Positions 50,777 to 62,130 of a stretch of DNA of 64,000 nt are shown one piece after another. The stretch is from Liolophura sinensis (Eukaryota > Mollusca > Polyplacophora > Chitonida > Chitonidae). The translations under genes and the position numbers were made by a program. The notes beneath the pieces were generated by a model, which was given only the letters and a program-made list of their open reading frames with translations, searched no databases and was not told the origin of the DNA. The stretch's first letter is position 1. Each line of letters begins with the position of its first letter. The stretch is from assembly GCF_032854445.1 (NCBI RefSeq), contig NC_088296.1, positions 10,950,706 through 11,014,705 of the forward strand. Direction: 5' to 3'.

Positions 50777-51075
50777 TAGAGAGCAAAACCAGAGCAGCGA
50801 CGACAGAGTGATAGTTGGCAAATGGTCACACGTATCCGGTGAAATACGGCTACAGCACAGAGAGTAAAATCAGAGCAGCGACGACAGAGTGATAGTTGGC
50901 AAATGGTCACACGTATCCGGTGAAATACGGCTACAGCACAGAGAGTAAAATCAGAGCAGCGACGACAGAGTGATAGTTGGCAAATGGTTACGCGTAACCG
51001 GTGAAATGCCTCTTCCTGTCAGTTTACCTGATTTGGGGTTTTATTGTAACATGTGACGAAACAGATAAAAAGAGG
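50777..51075 (+). repeat. 81-bp tandem array of module D, three copies
   Basis: AGAGCAGCGACGACAGAGTG begins units at 50791, 50872 and 50953, exactly 81 bp apart. The first two units are nearly identical; the third has several substitutions and continues into the 3' part of module D (CTGTCAGTTTACCTG, GGGGTTTTATTGTAAC). So only the first part of the module was amplified. The 63-codon ORF across it follows from 81 being a multiple of three. Confidence 0.92.
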
Positions 51076-53089
51076 ACTAACCTAGCTTTATGCGTTGTTT
51101 ATACGGTTACATCCATTAGGAATCCTAACATTTTTTGTTGAAATGAATCCAAATATAACCCATATCGCACCATCTGGGGAAGCCAACCTGATGTGGTTGA
51201 AGATATGATTGCAAACCGTGCCCACGCAGTCTTATTTTTCGATCAAAACATCAGCCTGGCGTTGTCAGCGGACGAAAAGCAGTTGGGGAGCCTTTCGTCA
51301 TACGGAAGGAATATATATTGGAAATCTCGACATCGCCTAATCGATAATCAATACGTTACGTATTGTCAATAAATACATTTAATGTACACGAGCAAAATTC
51401 ATAGCGGTAGATTCAGTGAGTTAGTTTTCTAGTCTCATTTCCACCCTGACCGGCAATAAAGGACACTCGCCGTTAAAGAAAGCTGAACTGTTGATGTCGA
51501 GTCATGTAAAATTTAATTGCCCATATGTGTAGCTAACCTGGTTAATCTGTAAGTGTCGAAATCCGTTCTCGGGTGAAGCTGTCTAGTATAGTAAATAGCA
51601 GAGGAGGTTTTAATCGAAACTGTTCTTATTGGTATCATTTACATCGATAAAATGTAATTGGTAGTCATGGGGAAAAAACGTTCATTTCAAATTAAAATGT
51701 TACTCCCAGCTTGAGCAATTCTCGAGCTGACAAGAAAAACCGGAACAGCGTGATACTGGAGAGCGACTCATTTTACATGAACACGGCCATGAAGTAAGCA
51801 CAAAAAAAAGCGATCGCAAATTTAAAGGTTTCTCTTCTGCGTAAGATTAAAAATGTCTCAAGCAAGTTTTGATTTGCTGTCAGCCGTTTACAGTTACGTT
51901 TATAATTGGACTTGAACTTTGTGTATTTGAGAAATCACATGAAACAGTTTCTTGCTGATCTGTCCTTAGCAGAGATAAAAACTGATCCAAGTGATAGTCA
52001 CAATTCTGTGTTTTTCCAGTCGTCTTCATGTTTCACTGTTCGCCACAAGTAATAAAGCCTGTCTCGGGGACACTGACACGAGCAATGCCACTCTAAATCC
52101 CTTGTGCTAGACAACAGACAATATAGCTGTGTATTTAGATCTAGACCCTGCTTTGAACCCAAAAGCTTTATTTTATACTTGCTACTGGTATGGTGAAGTA
52201 TTTAATATACTCGGTATTTACTTAGCATTCAACGGATTCGTTGCCTGATTACTTGCAGAAATGTCATGTTGTACGATGATATGAATTCAAAACTTGCTAA
52301 TAAAGAACCAGTTTCCACGATTTAAAAAAAAACAACAAAAGACCACTGGCATTATATCCAAACAGATTTGTATTGTGCACTACCGATTACGCCTTGGCAA
52401 ATGTATTTCTTCCACCTGGATCATCCATCAGCCGTAGTTTTATGTATCGTTAATGTGGGTTTCGGTGTACATTGATGAGAATGTATCTGCCACATCGGCT
52501 GTCTTTTAAATGACGTACGAGAAATGAATAAAAATAGGATTTGCAGTTAATAGGCAGGTAGTGGTTTCATGAAGCGACAATTAGTGATGATAACGAATAT
52601 CCGCATTAGTCACCATTATTTGTTTGGAGGCACGAAGAGATGAATAATGGTCACAGAAATGACCGTGATCAATATCATACTCTGAAACTGAGTCCACTAC
52701 TTTCCAGCTCCTACCTGTCCCAGTTCCTCTTACCCCTACCCCATCCCTCTCTCTCCTCACACCCATCCTTGTCATCCTTAAACTGAACGTTAGAGTAAGT
52801 GCTTTTCTGCATGGAAAAAAAACACGCTGAAATTTCAAGTTCTGTTCGGAATACGATAACAATAATTAACATACGTTATTCGGTACCGAAATGATCATCC
52901 AGAACAACAACAACAACCACTCAGATTCATATCCACGTGAACTTCTGTGTTTACACAGATCACGTCAATGTGAATCACACCCACACAAGATGTCACATCC
53001 ATATAAAATCACATCCCCAAAATCTCAGGACATTTCGCATCCTCGAGAAGCACTCCAGTAAATCTTCCAATAAAAGAAAGCACTCGCAA
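51076..53089. other. No supported feature
   Basis: About 2 kb with no matched repeat. The 93-codon minus-strand ORF at 52581-52862 is unrecognised. Sequence just before 53090 looks like degenerate copies of the next minisatellite. Confidence 0.5.
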
Positions 53090-53550
53090 AAATCTCACGC
53101 CAGTTCAAAATCTCATGCCAGCACAAAGTCTCATGCCAGCACAAAATCTCATGCCAGCACAAAGTCTCATGCCAGCACAAAATCTCACGCCAGTTCAAAA
53201 TCTCATGCCAGCACAAAGTCTCGTGCCAGCACAAAATCTCATGCCAGCACAAAATCACATGCCAGCATAAAATCACATGCCAGCCCAAAATCACATGCCA
53301 GCACAAAATCTCATGCCAGCACAAAATCACATGCCAGCACAAAATCACATGCCAGCCCAAAATCTCATGCCAGCACAAAGTCTCATGCCAGCACAAAATC
53401 TCATGCCAGCACAAAATCACATGCCAGCACAAAATCTCATGCCAGCACAAAATCACATGCCAGCACAAAATCTCATGCCAGCACAAAATCACATGCCAGC
53501 ACAAAATCTCATGCCAGCACAAAATCACATGCCAGCACAAAATCACATGC
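53090..53550. repeat. 18-bp minisatellite, about 25 copies
   Basis: The unit is AAATC(T/A)CATGCCAGCACA. It is a multiple of three, so long ORFs are open in two plus-strand frames and on the minus strand. The longest (52937-53788, plus, 283 codons) reads as a Lys-Ser-His-Ala-Ser-Thr hexapeptide repeat. Variants include silent changes (TCT/TCA, AAA/AAG, CAT/CAC) and amino-acid changes (Thr to Ser, Ile or Pro; His to Arg). After the array the ORF holds a hydrophobic stretch of about 20 residues that could be membrane-spanning. I call a minisatellite; a coding repeat is possible but unsupported. Confidence 0.93.
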
Positions 53551-53830
53551 ACAAGCATCCAGATGTTTGGAAAAGAAATTTCTTTTCTCACCAATAATAA
53601 CAACTCTTCCAAAGAAATGCGTTTCTGTTAATAAACATGCATCCACAAAATATGCATTTGCAGCAGTAAATTTAATATGCGTGCTTTTCTGCCTCTGTTT
53701 AATATATTTTAACGCATCAGCAGATTTAATATATACATGCTCAAACCGTTTGTTCTTTATGTTAAAACCCGTGCCATGGCGAACATAGTATCATCTTGAC
53801 AAGAAATGAACTGAATATAAATAATCACAG

Positions 53831-53956
53831 CATAGAAAGGAAAGCCAGAGCAGTGACGTCATGGTGACAGTTGGCAAATATTACCGTCTCGACATGCGTA
53901 GTACTTCTGGAATCCTACCACTTGCCAGTTTACCTCAGTTGAGCTTTTATTTAAAC
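53831..53956 (+). repeat. Dispersed repeat, module D
   Basis: Contains AGCCAGAGCAGTGACGTC, GGTGACAGTTGGCAAATA, then TGCCAGTTTACCTCAG and GAGCTTTTATTTAAAC. The middle is diverged compared with other copies. Confidence 0.7.
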
Positions 53957-55181
53957 TATTATATGCTTAAAAGTAGAAAATACAAGCTCCTTGGCACAAC
54001 TCTCTTTGCAGAAATAGTGAACAAAGTGCAGTAAATTTGTTAGAAATTGGCCCAAAAATTCCTCAAGAATGCTTTGTGTTATCACGAAGTGGTGAAGCTC
54101 CACGATCCCTGGGAACATTTTGGGAACATTGTCTCTGGCACCTGGATTTTCCCTGAAATGCAGCGCTTTGTCTAGTGACTTATGCCAACGTGAGAACGCT
54201 AGCCCAGCTTTTACTTCCACATGCAAGTTTAATCATTGAATTGATTTTTGTCGTATGGAGTATTTGCGACCGTCATCCATTCAGATGCAGATTTTTCCCT
54301 AGGACAAAGAGGTCGTGTGGGATGATATTTAGCATTAGCTCGAGTTTTCAATCCAGCCTGGCGCTCTTTGTAGTGTAAATATTAGTTATACAGATATTCT
54401 TTCCGGAACGAGTTAAGAAGTTGCAAGATTATCACGTCGAAATGTTGTTTCGTCCCGACCATACAAACCACCGTTTTTATATGAACCCTTTGGTAAGGCG
54501 CGACGTTTGGCCAACGAAGAAACCACGGAGCTCTTTGAAGCTATTTTTTCTTTGATTTAAATAACGGTAATTCGCGCAATTTGCTTTAAGTATGATTCTG
54601 TAATGTGAATTTCAGAGACGCAAGAAGTCTGGTCTATTTTTGTTCCACTGAATGCGGTAATATGTATGCCGAGTTATTTCGGCTATACCGCATGGCCTAG
54701 TGCTTCAAGAACAGGCGTTATCTCTTATTTTCCACGAGACTTGTCAATTGTTTCCAGTGAGTGCAACAGACTTTGTGGCTAATGTACTGGACAGTTCGCT
54801 CAACGGACACAAGATCTGTTTCTATTTTAGTACCTTTTTCCTGCCGTCAGCCAAGTAAAGAGCGAGACAAATTTGAATCGTCCGTGCAAACGTAAATCGC
54901 CTGCATGTCATAGGTATACAGAAAGGAAGTATTACGGCTCATTTTGTACACTGTTCCAAGTACAGGCAATAAATACTAAATGACAGAAAGCCGGTTTTCA
55001 TTTTAAAATATTAATTGCTGCTTATGTGCATGCTTGTTTGTATTAGTTAAACATTCCGGAAGATTGCGTAAAACGCCGGCGAATTAAGCGAAATAAATAA
55101 AAGTCACATTTTTAAGTATACAGATTACAGTTTACAGTACATCTGTTTATTGCGCTAAGCGTACGCTAAGAAAACGTGGCA
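53957..55181. other. No supported feature
   Basis: Nothing recognised. A GCGTAAAACGCC...AAATAAATAAA phrase near 55068-55101 may be a decayed SINE-A tail. Confidence 0.5.
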
Positions 55182-55192
55182 TATTTGGATTA

Positions 55193-55461
55193 TTTATTTA
55201 TTTATTTATTTGATTGGTGTTTTACGCCGTACTCAAGAATATTTCACTTATACGACGGCGGTCAGCATAATGGTGGGTGGAAAGCGGGCAGCCCGGGTGA
55301 AACCCACGACCATCCGCAGGTTGCAGGCAGACCTTCCCTCTTACGGCCCGAGAAGAAGCCAGCATGAGCTGGACTTGAAATCACAAGCGACCACATTGGT
55401 GAGAGACTCCTGGGTCATTACTCTGCGCTAGCGCGCTAACCAACTGAGCCACGGAGGCCCC
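55193..55461 (-). mobile_element. SINE-A, full-length, with target-site duplications
   Basis: A 269-bp copy from the (ATTT)n tail through the core to the intact head ending CCAACTGAGCCACGGAGGCC then CC. It is flanked by a perfect 11-bp duplication, TATTTGGATTA, at 55182-55192 and 55462-55472. The duplication defines both ends of the element and supports LINE-type target-primed insertion. This is the best reference copy in the window. Confidence 0.96.
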
Positions 55462-55472
55462 TATTTGGATTA

Positions 55473-55775
55473 GTGGCAATCATTTCAAAATGGAACGATA
55501 TATTTTAGAGATAGGAATATATTTTTGAATGTCCGAGACTTACCACAAACACGCATGTTCAGGCAATATTGCTATAGGCAAGCATATAATCACATGAGAA
55601 ACTGTCCAATACGACGATGGACGATGGAGATTGGACACAACATGTATAAATCAATACTTACAATTTAAGCATTACTTAAATTGTATGTATCTGATTGACG
55701 CTTCTCACCATCCTCAAAGTTTGCAGGTTGGAGATGAGATTTATAACAGAAGAATAGTCACATATTCGGACTGAA
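55473..55775. other. No supported feature
   Basis: Nothing recognised before the minisatellite. Confidence 0.55.
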
Positions 55776-56547
55776 TGTGTTCCATACACTAAATCAGCTG
55801 GGTGTTTCGTGAACGAAATCAGCTGGTTGTTCCATGCACGAAATCAGCTAGGTGTTTCATGTACGAAACCATCCAGGTGTTTCATGTACAAAATCATCTG
55901 GGCGGTTCATGTACGAACTCAGCTGGGTGTTTCATGTACGAAATCACCTGGATGTTTTGTATACGAAATCAGCTGGGTGTTTTTTGAACGAAATGGGCTG
56001 GGTGTTCCATATACGAAATGGGCTGGGTGTTTCATGTACGAAATGAGCTGCGTGTTTTATGAACCTAATCCGCTGGGTGTTTCATGTACGAAATGAGCTG
56101 GGTGTTTCATGTTAGAAATGAGCTAGGTGTTTCATGTAAGAAATGAGCTGGGTGTTTCGTGTACGAAATGAGCTAGGTGTTTCATGTTGGAAATGAGCTG
56201 GGTGTTTCATGTAGGAAATGAGCTGGGTGTTTCATGCAGGAAATGAGCTGGGTGTTTCATGTTGGAAATGAGCTGGGTGTTTGATGCAGGAAATCATCTG
56301 GGTGTTTCATGTTGGAAATGAGCTGGGTGTTTCATGTTGGAAATGAGCTGGGTGTTTGATGCAGGAAATCATCTGGGTGTTTCATGTACGAAATAAGCTG
56401 GTTGTTTCATGTAGGAAATCACCTGGGTGTTTTGTATACGAAATCAGCTGGGTGTTTTTTGAACGAAATGGGCTGGGTGTTCCATATACGAAATGGGCTG
56501 GGTGTTTCATGTACGAAATAAGCTGGTTGTTTCATGTACGAAATCAG
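55776..56547. repeat. 25-bp minisatellite, about 31 copies, with higher-order duplication
   Basis: The unit is GCTGGGTGTTTCATGTACG then AAATGA. Copies differ by single substitutions and small variants (CATGTACG, CATGTTGG, CATGCAGG). A distinctive block of about four units (CACCTGG, TTTGTATACG, TTTTTTGAACG, TTCCATATACG) occurs near 55945 and again near 56420, 475 bp apart, which is 19 units. This points to a segmental duplication within the array. ORFs across it are by-products of the repeat. Confidence 0.95.
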
Positions 56548-59500
56548 TAGTTTTAAATGATATCAATATATCCAATGCGAAATCAGTTCGTTTGTCGCGC
56601 TGTTTTTTCGGTTTTGAAACTTCTCTGTTCCCTTAAGTGGCCTTCTGCTCCGTCTAGAACGATATTCTTCTCAATGTCAAGGCCATTTTAATAACGTCCC
56701 CTTCAGGGTATGTCTGCAATAGCGTGTTATTGTGTGACTAAAATATGCCTTTACACACCCAGGATCACACACTGTCGCATACTTAAACAAAATATCAAGT
56801 TTATCTCGAGAACAAAGCTATGGCTCCTTGAGAAACTGTAAGAACTTTTGACAAGATGAAAGCTCATCTTATAATGTTTGGTACGATTGTCTTCAGTATG
56901 TTCGGGCAGTCCTTTATCACGGGAGACGCCCCTTAACTTTAAGCTCTGAACAGCCGCCTCAGGGGAATGTATTTGGATGTGCGATGTTCACTGAGTTGAT
57001 TATGCTTTAAAACCTATCGGAGAAATCCTGTTTTCCTCCCGTCAGCTTCAGGCCATGAGCAAGACGAGAATTTGAACCGTACAGCTAGGTTTATTCCATA
57101 CTGGTGTGAAACATATGCTCTACAGTAGAAAACCGGGTCATACTGAACTTACTATCCTGTTATTCAGCTGTATTTGTACATCTCTGTATATTTTATTTCA
57201 CTTAGCGGAAGTACCGTCGACCTCACATACATCTTTAATCGGCCATTATTTGATATTTTAACCGTAAATTCTTGTATAAAAATTAAACTTCGCCATTGCC
57301 CAGGCTTAATTGATTTTACTATCTTTGCTGGTATATGCTATGACATTTAACCTCACAAGAATATAAATTCCCATTTTCTTGCACTTTAAATCGTTGACAC
57401 AGTTTGTCTCTGATTTCGTATTTATGACTCCACTAAATGGGCGCTATTTAGAGCTTTGGTCACATACATCTATTATTTACATGTAATGTGAAACTCATTA
57501 TTCCGACGGGTAATCGGAGCCATCACATTAATACTGTCTTGCCTTGTGGTTTGAAAGACGCCGAAATTTCGCTGAACTAATGACGCCATTAAATACCTTT
57601 ACAATAAAGGGGTAACTTAATGCCAAGGATCATCATTACTGCGTGAAAACTGGTTTTTGGAGGAGAAAGTTCTAAAGTATTGTATAACACTGAGGTAGGG
57701 CTAGAACAGGTGCGACAGGTACAACGTGTTTCTAAATTACACCTTCGCGTGCCCACTGGTGGTAATTGCAGACGAAAACCGAAGCGCGGTGACAAAATAA
57801 ATTCTAGCCAACAGAAGTGGGTGTAAATGGAGACGGCTTTAGCAGCAGTTATTGCTGCATTTCATCGATAATACTGCTGAGATGTCGTCAATCTTTTCAG
57901 TGAAAGCAATTCCGCCTTCTCGCATAAAGTGAATTTAGCGCCATGCATATTTGCATATTGGCTTTTTTTTTTCTTTTCTTTTTTTCTCCTAAGAAGTGTT
58001 TGGATTTCATCGAAGAGGAAAAGTGATATTAAGTTATGTGTCATGCAAAGCACGATTGGCTTCCCACCGTGTTGGATTTAGCCCTCAAGTTATGACATTG
58101 TGGAAATTTATTATAGTGTATTGAAAATGGAAGTCCTTGCATAACAATTATGAATAATATTGTATCCTTTTTTTAATAATCATCATTTATCTTAATGATG
58201 ATGCATATGTGGCGTTCTGATCATGCCTTAGTGCCTTAGTGAAAAGATTGGACATGCCGTTCCACTACTGCGGCCAATCCCAGGCATTACCTCGCTGTAC
58301 TGTTCAGAAATGTCGCAAAAATCCCTCAGTACTGTTGTAACTGCCAAGTTTCTTGGTGCACAGTCAGAGACAGGAAACTTTGTAAGAGTCACAGAGTATG
58401 AGCGGCATAGTTTCACAGAGTAGCCGAAGTGCACTGTGTAGTTTAATTGTACTGTGTACAGTACAACTATGCTTAAAGTGCTGCTGTATCGTGACATTTC
58501 TGCATAGTGTCATACGGTAATCTGTCTCGTGAAAGTTTTGTCTTATGTAACCTTCTTTCAAAACTGACCTCCGTCTAACCATACATCAAGTGATATTGAA
58601 TATATTTTATAACCGCACGCAGACAGACAAGTGGGTTGAAAACTCTTCTGTTCTTTCAGTATAATTTTGCTTACATCTTACACGACCGAAAAGGTGGCAC
58701 TTGGTATTTAGGCGTGCAAAAAAAGTGTGACTTAGACAAAAGCAACTGATGCTCAGACTGTAGGCATAGAAAGTTACTATAAACTGAGGATAATACAGAC
58801 GATGAATAATTAAGGCGAAGCACGAACTCTGCTGGTCCCGCGGGTGTTGCCCGGCACTGCTAAGTGCTTGCATGCGACACTTGAGCAAAAAGCTAAGGCA
58901 TCGCGTTGTCGGCTTAAGTTTGACATATATGAATAATTAAGAATGTCCGTGCTTGAAGGCTGAGGAAAACATACAGGCTACAGCACGAACTTTGGTGACA
59001 TCGACGAGTTTATCACGCAAATAATGACAGTTGCAAATTAGCAAATCGCCAATTTTTACGTTCTTTAGAGAATGTGTCGGCAGTTGACATTCATGCAGAT
59101 CGCCCCACGTGTCTTTGTTGCTTCCTCCATGGCTTGGATGGCGCGCTTGTTGATGTTTCTTTATTACACACCTATCTGTTAGCTAATGAACATACACTGG
59201 GAAACGATAAAACCAGGCAATACTATATCACCATAACACGTGATCTATTTAAATGGGCCTTATTTTGGTTGTAAAATAAAGTTAAGAGCATCAGGTGGAT
59301 TTATCTGGCTAGAAAATACGTTGTATTCATTTATGATCGTGCCTCGAATAGAACACGCTTAAAAAACTACTGTCATGCACGCCTAAAAAAACTGCTCTTG
59401 ACAACGTGTCGAACTCCATGAGTGGGGCAGATTGTAGGTTAATGTTATCAAGTTTGTAATTTTGTCCTGTGTAATCCATTTTTCGGGGGAGGAGGGGGGG

Positions 59501-59564
59501 GGGATAAATTTATGGTTTGTAATTCTCGTTAGTTCGAATAACAGGTGCTCTGATTATGTTTTCG
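56548..59564. other. Long stretch without supported features
   Basis: About 3 kb of AT-rich sequence. ORFs are 93 codons or fewer. A weak resemblance between 54.8-54.9 kb and 57.0-57.1 kb (GCCGTCAG and CCCGTCAG followed by a GA-rich phrase) was noted but is too poor to call. Confidence 0.5.
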
Positions 59565-59611
59565 TCATGCTCCGGCCGCATGCCGGAAGGTCTGCAGCAG
59601 CCTGCGGATGG
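59565..59611 (+). mobile_element. Small SINE-A fragment
   Basis: TCATGCTCCGGCCGCATG then CCGGAAGGTCTGCAGCAG and CCTGCGGATGG match the junction between the SINE-A head and core. Nothing else of the element is present. Confidence 0.7.
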
Positions 59612-59664
59612 CAAAAGGCATCAGAATAGAGAGTGATCACTGGAAAGTAGTCACAATACATAGT

Positions 59665-59730
59665 TTTGCAGTGAATGTAACTGTAAATTATTTGACGTCA
59701 TTGGTCCAGAATAACCGAACTGTTGTCTTG
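59665..59730 (+). repeat. Dispersed repeat, module F
   Basis: TGTAAATTATTTGACGTC then ATTGGTCCAGAATAACCG matches the F core, with the GACGTCA(C/T)TGGTC centre retained. Confidence 0.6.
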
Positions 59731-60887
59731 CCATTACATTTAATTAACAATCAGGCGAAAACAATACAAAAGTACCAGATCTCAGGGACTTACGGTCCAC
59801 CAGTATTCTCAAATCGCGCGTTATTATGAACTTCTCCTTGCCATACACTTGGTAAGCTGCGAAAGTTATTTATTTTCGGTTTATTAAAAACAACGCATGT
59901 ACATTTCCCACCACAACTTAGGCATACCCGAGGCCGTGATTTACGCTTTGTTCCATGTGGCTTGGTCTGCATGGTTTAATGGTTAATTTGGATAAATCCA
60001 GGCGTGGGACATAAATAAGCACTCTGTATATTACTCTATAAAACCTCCTGACACCTCGATGCGCATGTCCATGTATAACTTATGAACCCAATGATGATAA
60101 GAGCATATCTATTAGATTGTGGGTCCGACAAGGTATATTAGATTGGAGCTGTCGTCATGGCAATTTCCATGTGAAAATTAACGTACAGAGACACGTCTGG
60201 GTACATTTTAGTACTTATATTTGTCTCGTTCGTCCCACCTTCTGTCTGCCGATTTACAGGTCTGTACTCTTACACTCGTTAACCTGGAATCCGGTCTTGT
60301 GGTGCATAAACTACACAATACCAAAACAAGCTGTCTTATTTTTGACATCATCTTATTTGGATGGTCATAAATAACTGGAAATCATCATTCCACAATTAAT
60401 ACGACTGTATAATTCCTCTACAGAATCCAGATGAGAACAGCCATTTCCGGATCGCTGTATTCCGTTACTCGAGTAAGATCGGCTTCACTCAGCATTGTCC
60501 GGAAAAAAAAATCTCACAGACATAGTACCTTTATTTGTGTTTTGTTTTTAACCTGGAAATTATTAATGTAATACAAGATTGAAATTTGAATTGGATGTCA
60601 CACCGATTGAATACCCATATAAAACCGGTGACTTATCTTACCACCTTTATGTTATATTCATATATATTATTTATGACATATTTCTTTGGGAGATGGTGTT
60701 TTAGGTTCTTATGAAAATGAGTTTTATGATTCTCGAATTGATAAATGGAACCGCCACTGTATTATTTACATGTACATGTAACACCTTAATGGTTAAATCA
60801 AATGTTCTTCATTAATAAGACGCCATCAAATATGTTTGCGGGTTTTAGCATCAGTTATTTTTCCTGATAATGAGTGTCAGTAGCAAG
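59731..60887. other. No supported feature
   Basis: Nothing recognised. The 85-codon ORF at 60117-60374 has no motif I can identify. Confidence 0.55.
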
Positions 60888-60889
60888 TA

Positions 60890-61147
60890 CACTCAAAAAC
60901 TATTCTGTTAAATTTAACAGAAAGTGTGTTGCTTGGGTGATGTTAGAATATAATTCTGTTATTATAGCATAATATTCTGTCATATTTGACATAATATCCT
61001 ATTAGTCTAATAGACATTTTATGTTGACTTAAGATAATAGGTGTGCTTTATATTTAACAGAACAATCTACTGTAATAACAGAACACATTCCAGCATCACT
61101 CAGATAACAGACTTTCTGTTAAATTTAACAGATGAATGTTTTGTGTG
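60890..61147. mobile_element. Palindromic MITE, copy 2, with TA target duplication
   Basis: A 258-bp element that is almost entirely one long inverted repeat with arms of about 110 bp. It starts CACTCAAAAACTATTCTG and ends with the complementary GTTTTGTGTG, with TA on both sides (60888-60889, 61148-61149). Both arms contain the smaller palindrome CTGTTAAATTTAACAG followed by AAAGT(G/C)(T)GTT. A TA duplication with CA-starting ends fits a non-autonomous Tc1/mariner-like element; that assignment is an inference. Confidence 0.88.
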
Positions 61148-61285
61148 TAACAATTATCATCGAAAAGAAAAATAGTATTTCGGGAAAATAGTAAAGTTCG
61201 GGGCTAGTACCACGGTCACGTGATTAAAAATGACGATTAAAGAATCTTACATGTTTAGCCAGCCAGTACTCCACTTACTGCTGTA

Positions 61286-61458
61286 CTCATGCTGGCTTCC
61301 TCTCCGGCCGTAAGTGGGAAGGTCTTCCAGCAGCCTTCGGATGGTCGTGGGTTTCCCCCGGGCTATGCCCGGTTTCCACCCACCGTAATGCTGGCCGCCG
61401 TCGCATAAGTGAAATATTCTTGAGCACGGCGTAAAACACCAATCAAATTAATAAATAA
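61286..61458 (+). mobile_element. SINE-A, 5'-truncated, with target-site duplications
   Basis: The element starts at CTCATGCTGGCTTCCTC, after the tRNA-like head, and runs through the core to the (AAAT)n tail. A perfect 13-bp duplication, ACTTACTGCTGTA, flanks it at 61273-61285 and 61459-61471. So the truncation happened during insertion and is not later decay. Confidence 0.95.
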
Positions 61459-61488
61459 ACTTACTGCTGTAGGATGTAAACGAGTGAA

Positions 61489-61630
61489 CTGTATAGAGAG
61501 TAAAACAAGAAAAACGACAGCAATTTCTCTCTTTACAAGTGGTCATATGTAACCTGTGAACACGGGTCTCTTGTCAGTTTAACTCGGTTAGGTTTTTTAT
61601 TCTAACGGCTTATGCAACTGCTTAAATAGT
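61489..61630 (+). repeat. Dispersed repeat, module D
   Basis: TATAGAGAGTAAAACAAG, CATATGTAACCTGTGAACAC, TTGTCAGTTTAACTCGG, TTTTTTATTCTAACGGC and TATGCAACTGCTTAAATAG. It gives the best view of the 3' end of the module. Confidence 0.75.
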
Positions 61631-62130
61631 ATCATATTGTAAAGAAAAAAAGTGTCAGGATTCTACGCAATACAGTATCAGCTATACATATATGAGCGAT
61701 GTCATTGTCATATATAACGTTGTCCATGGTCACAGGCTGACGTCTGTGTCCATCTCGGTTCCAACTGCAGCTGTGAAATAAAGAGAAGTGATTTCCAGGT
61801 TTATAATATTGCAGGTGGTATCCCAACGTATGCTGTGTGTACGTGTAGTAAACGATGTTGACAGTAATTAGTCTGGGGCAAAAATTACCTGTCATATCAC
61901 AGGTGTTGACCATATATTTCTGCACAAAGTTGAGAATCTAAAGAAAAACGCTAATTTTTCTTTTCTTTTGTGTTCATATCGCATGACCTTTAAGAAACGC
62001 ACTCTTGTTACACTTTCCAGCGACCGGCAGCGGTACATTTTGTCCGTCAAATCATATTCCGCGTCTGCTGTATAGGATGCCGGTGTGGCCATACACATGT
62101 TGTTGAACACTGTATACCAGTGTTTACACA
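61631..62130. other. No supported feature
   Basis: Nothing recognised before the minisatellite. Confidence 0.5.

Noticed and set aside
53025-53612. 195-codon minus-strand ORF rich in Trp, His and Cys
   Set aside because: It is the reverse of the 18-bp minisatellite and an expected by-product.
54840-57110. Possible dispersed repeat between 54.84-54.95 kb and 57.03-57.11 kb
   Set aside because: Only short phrases match and the similarity is near background.
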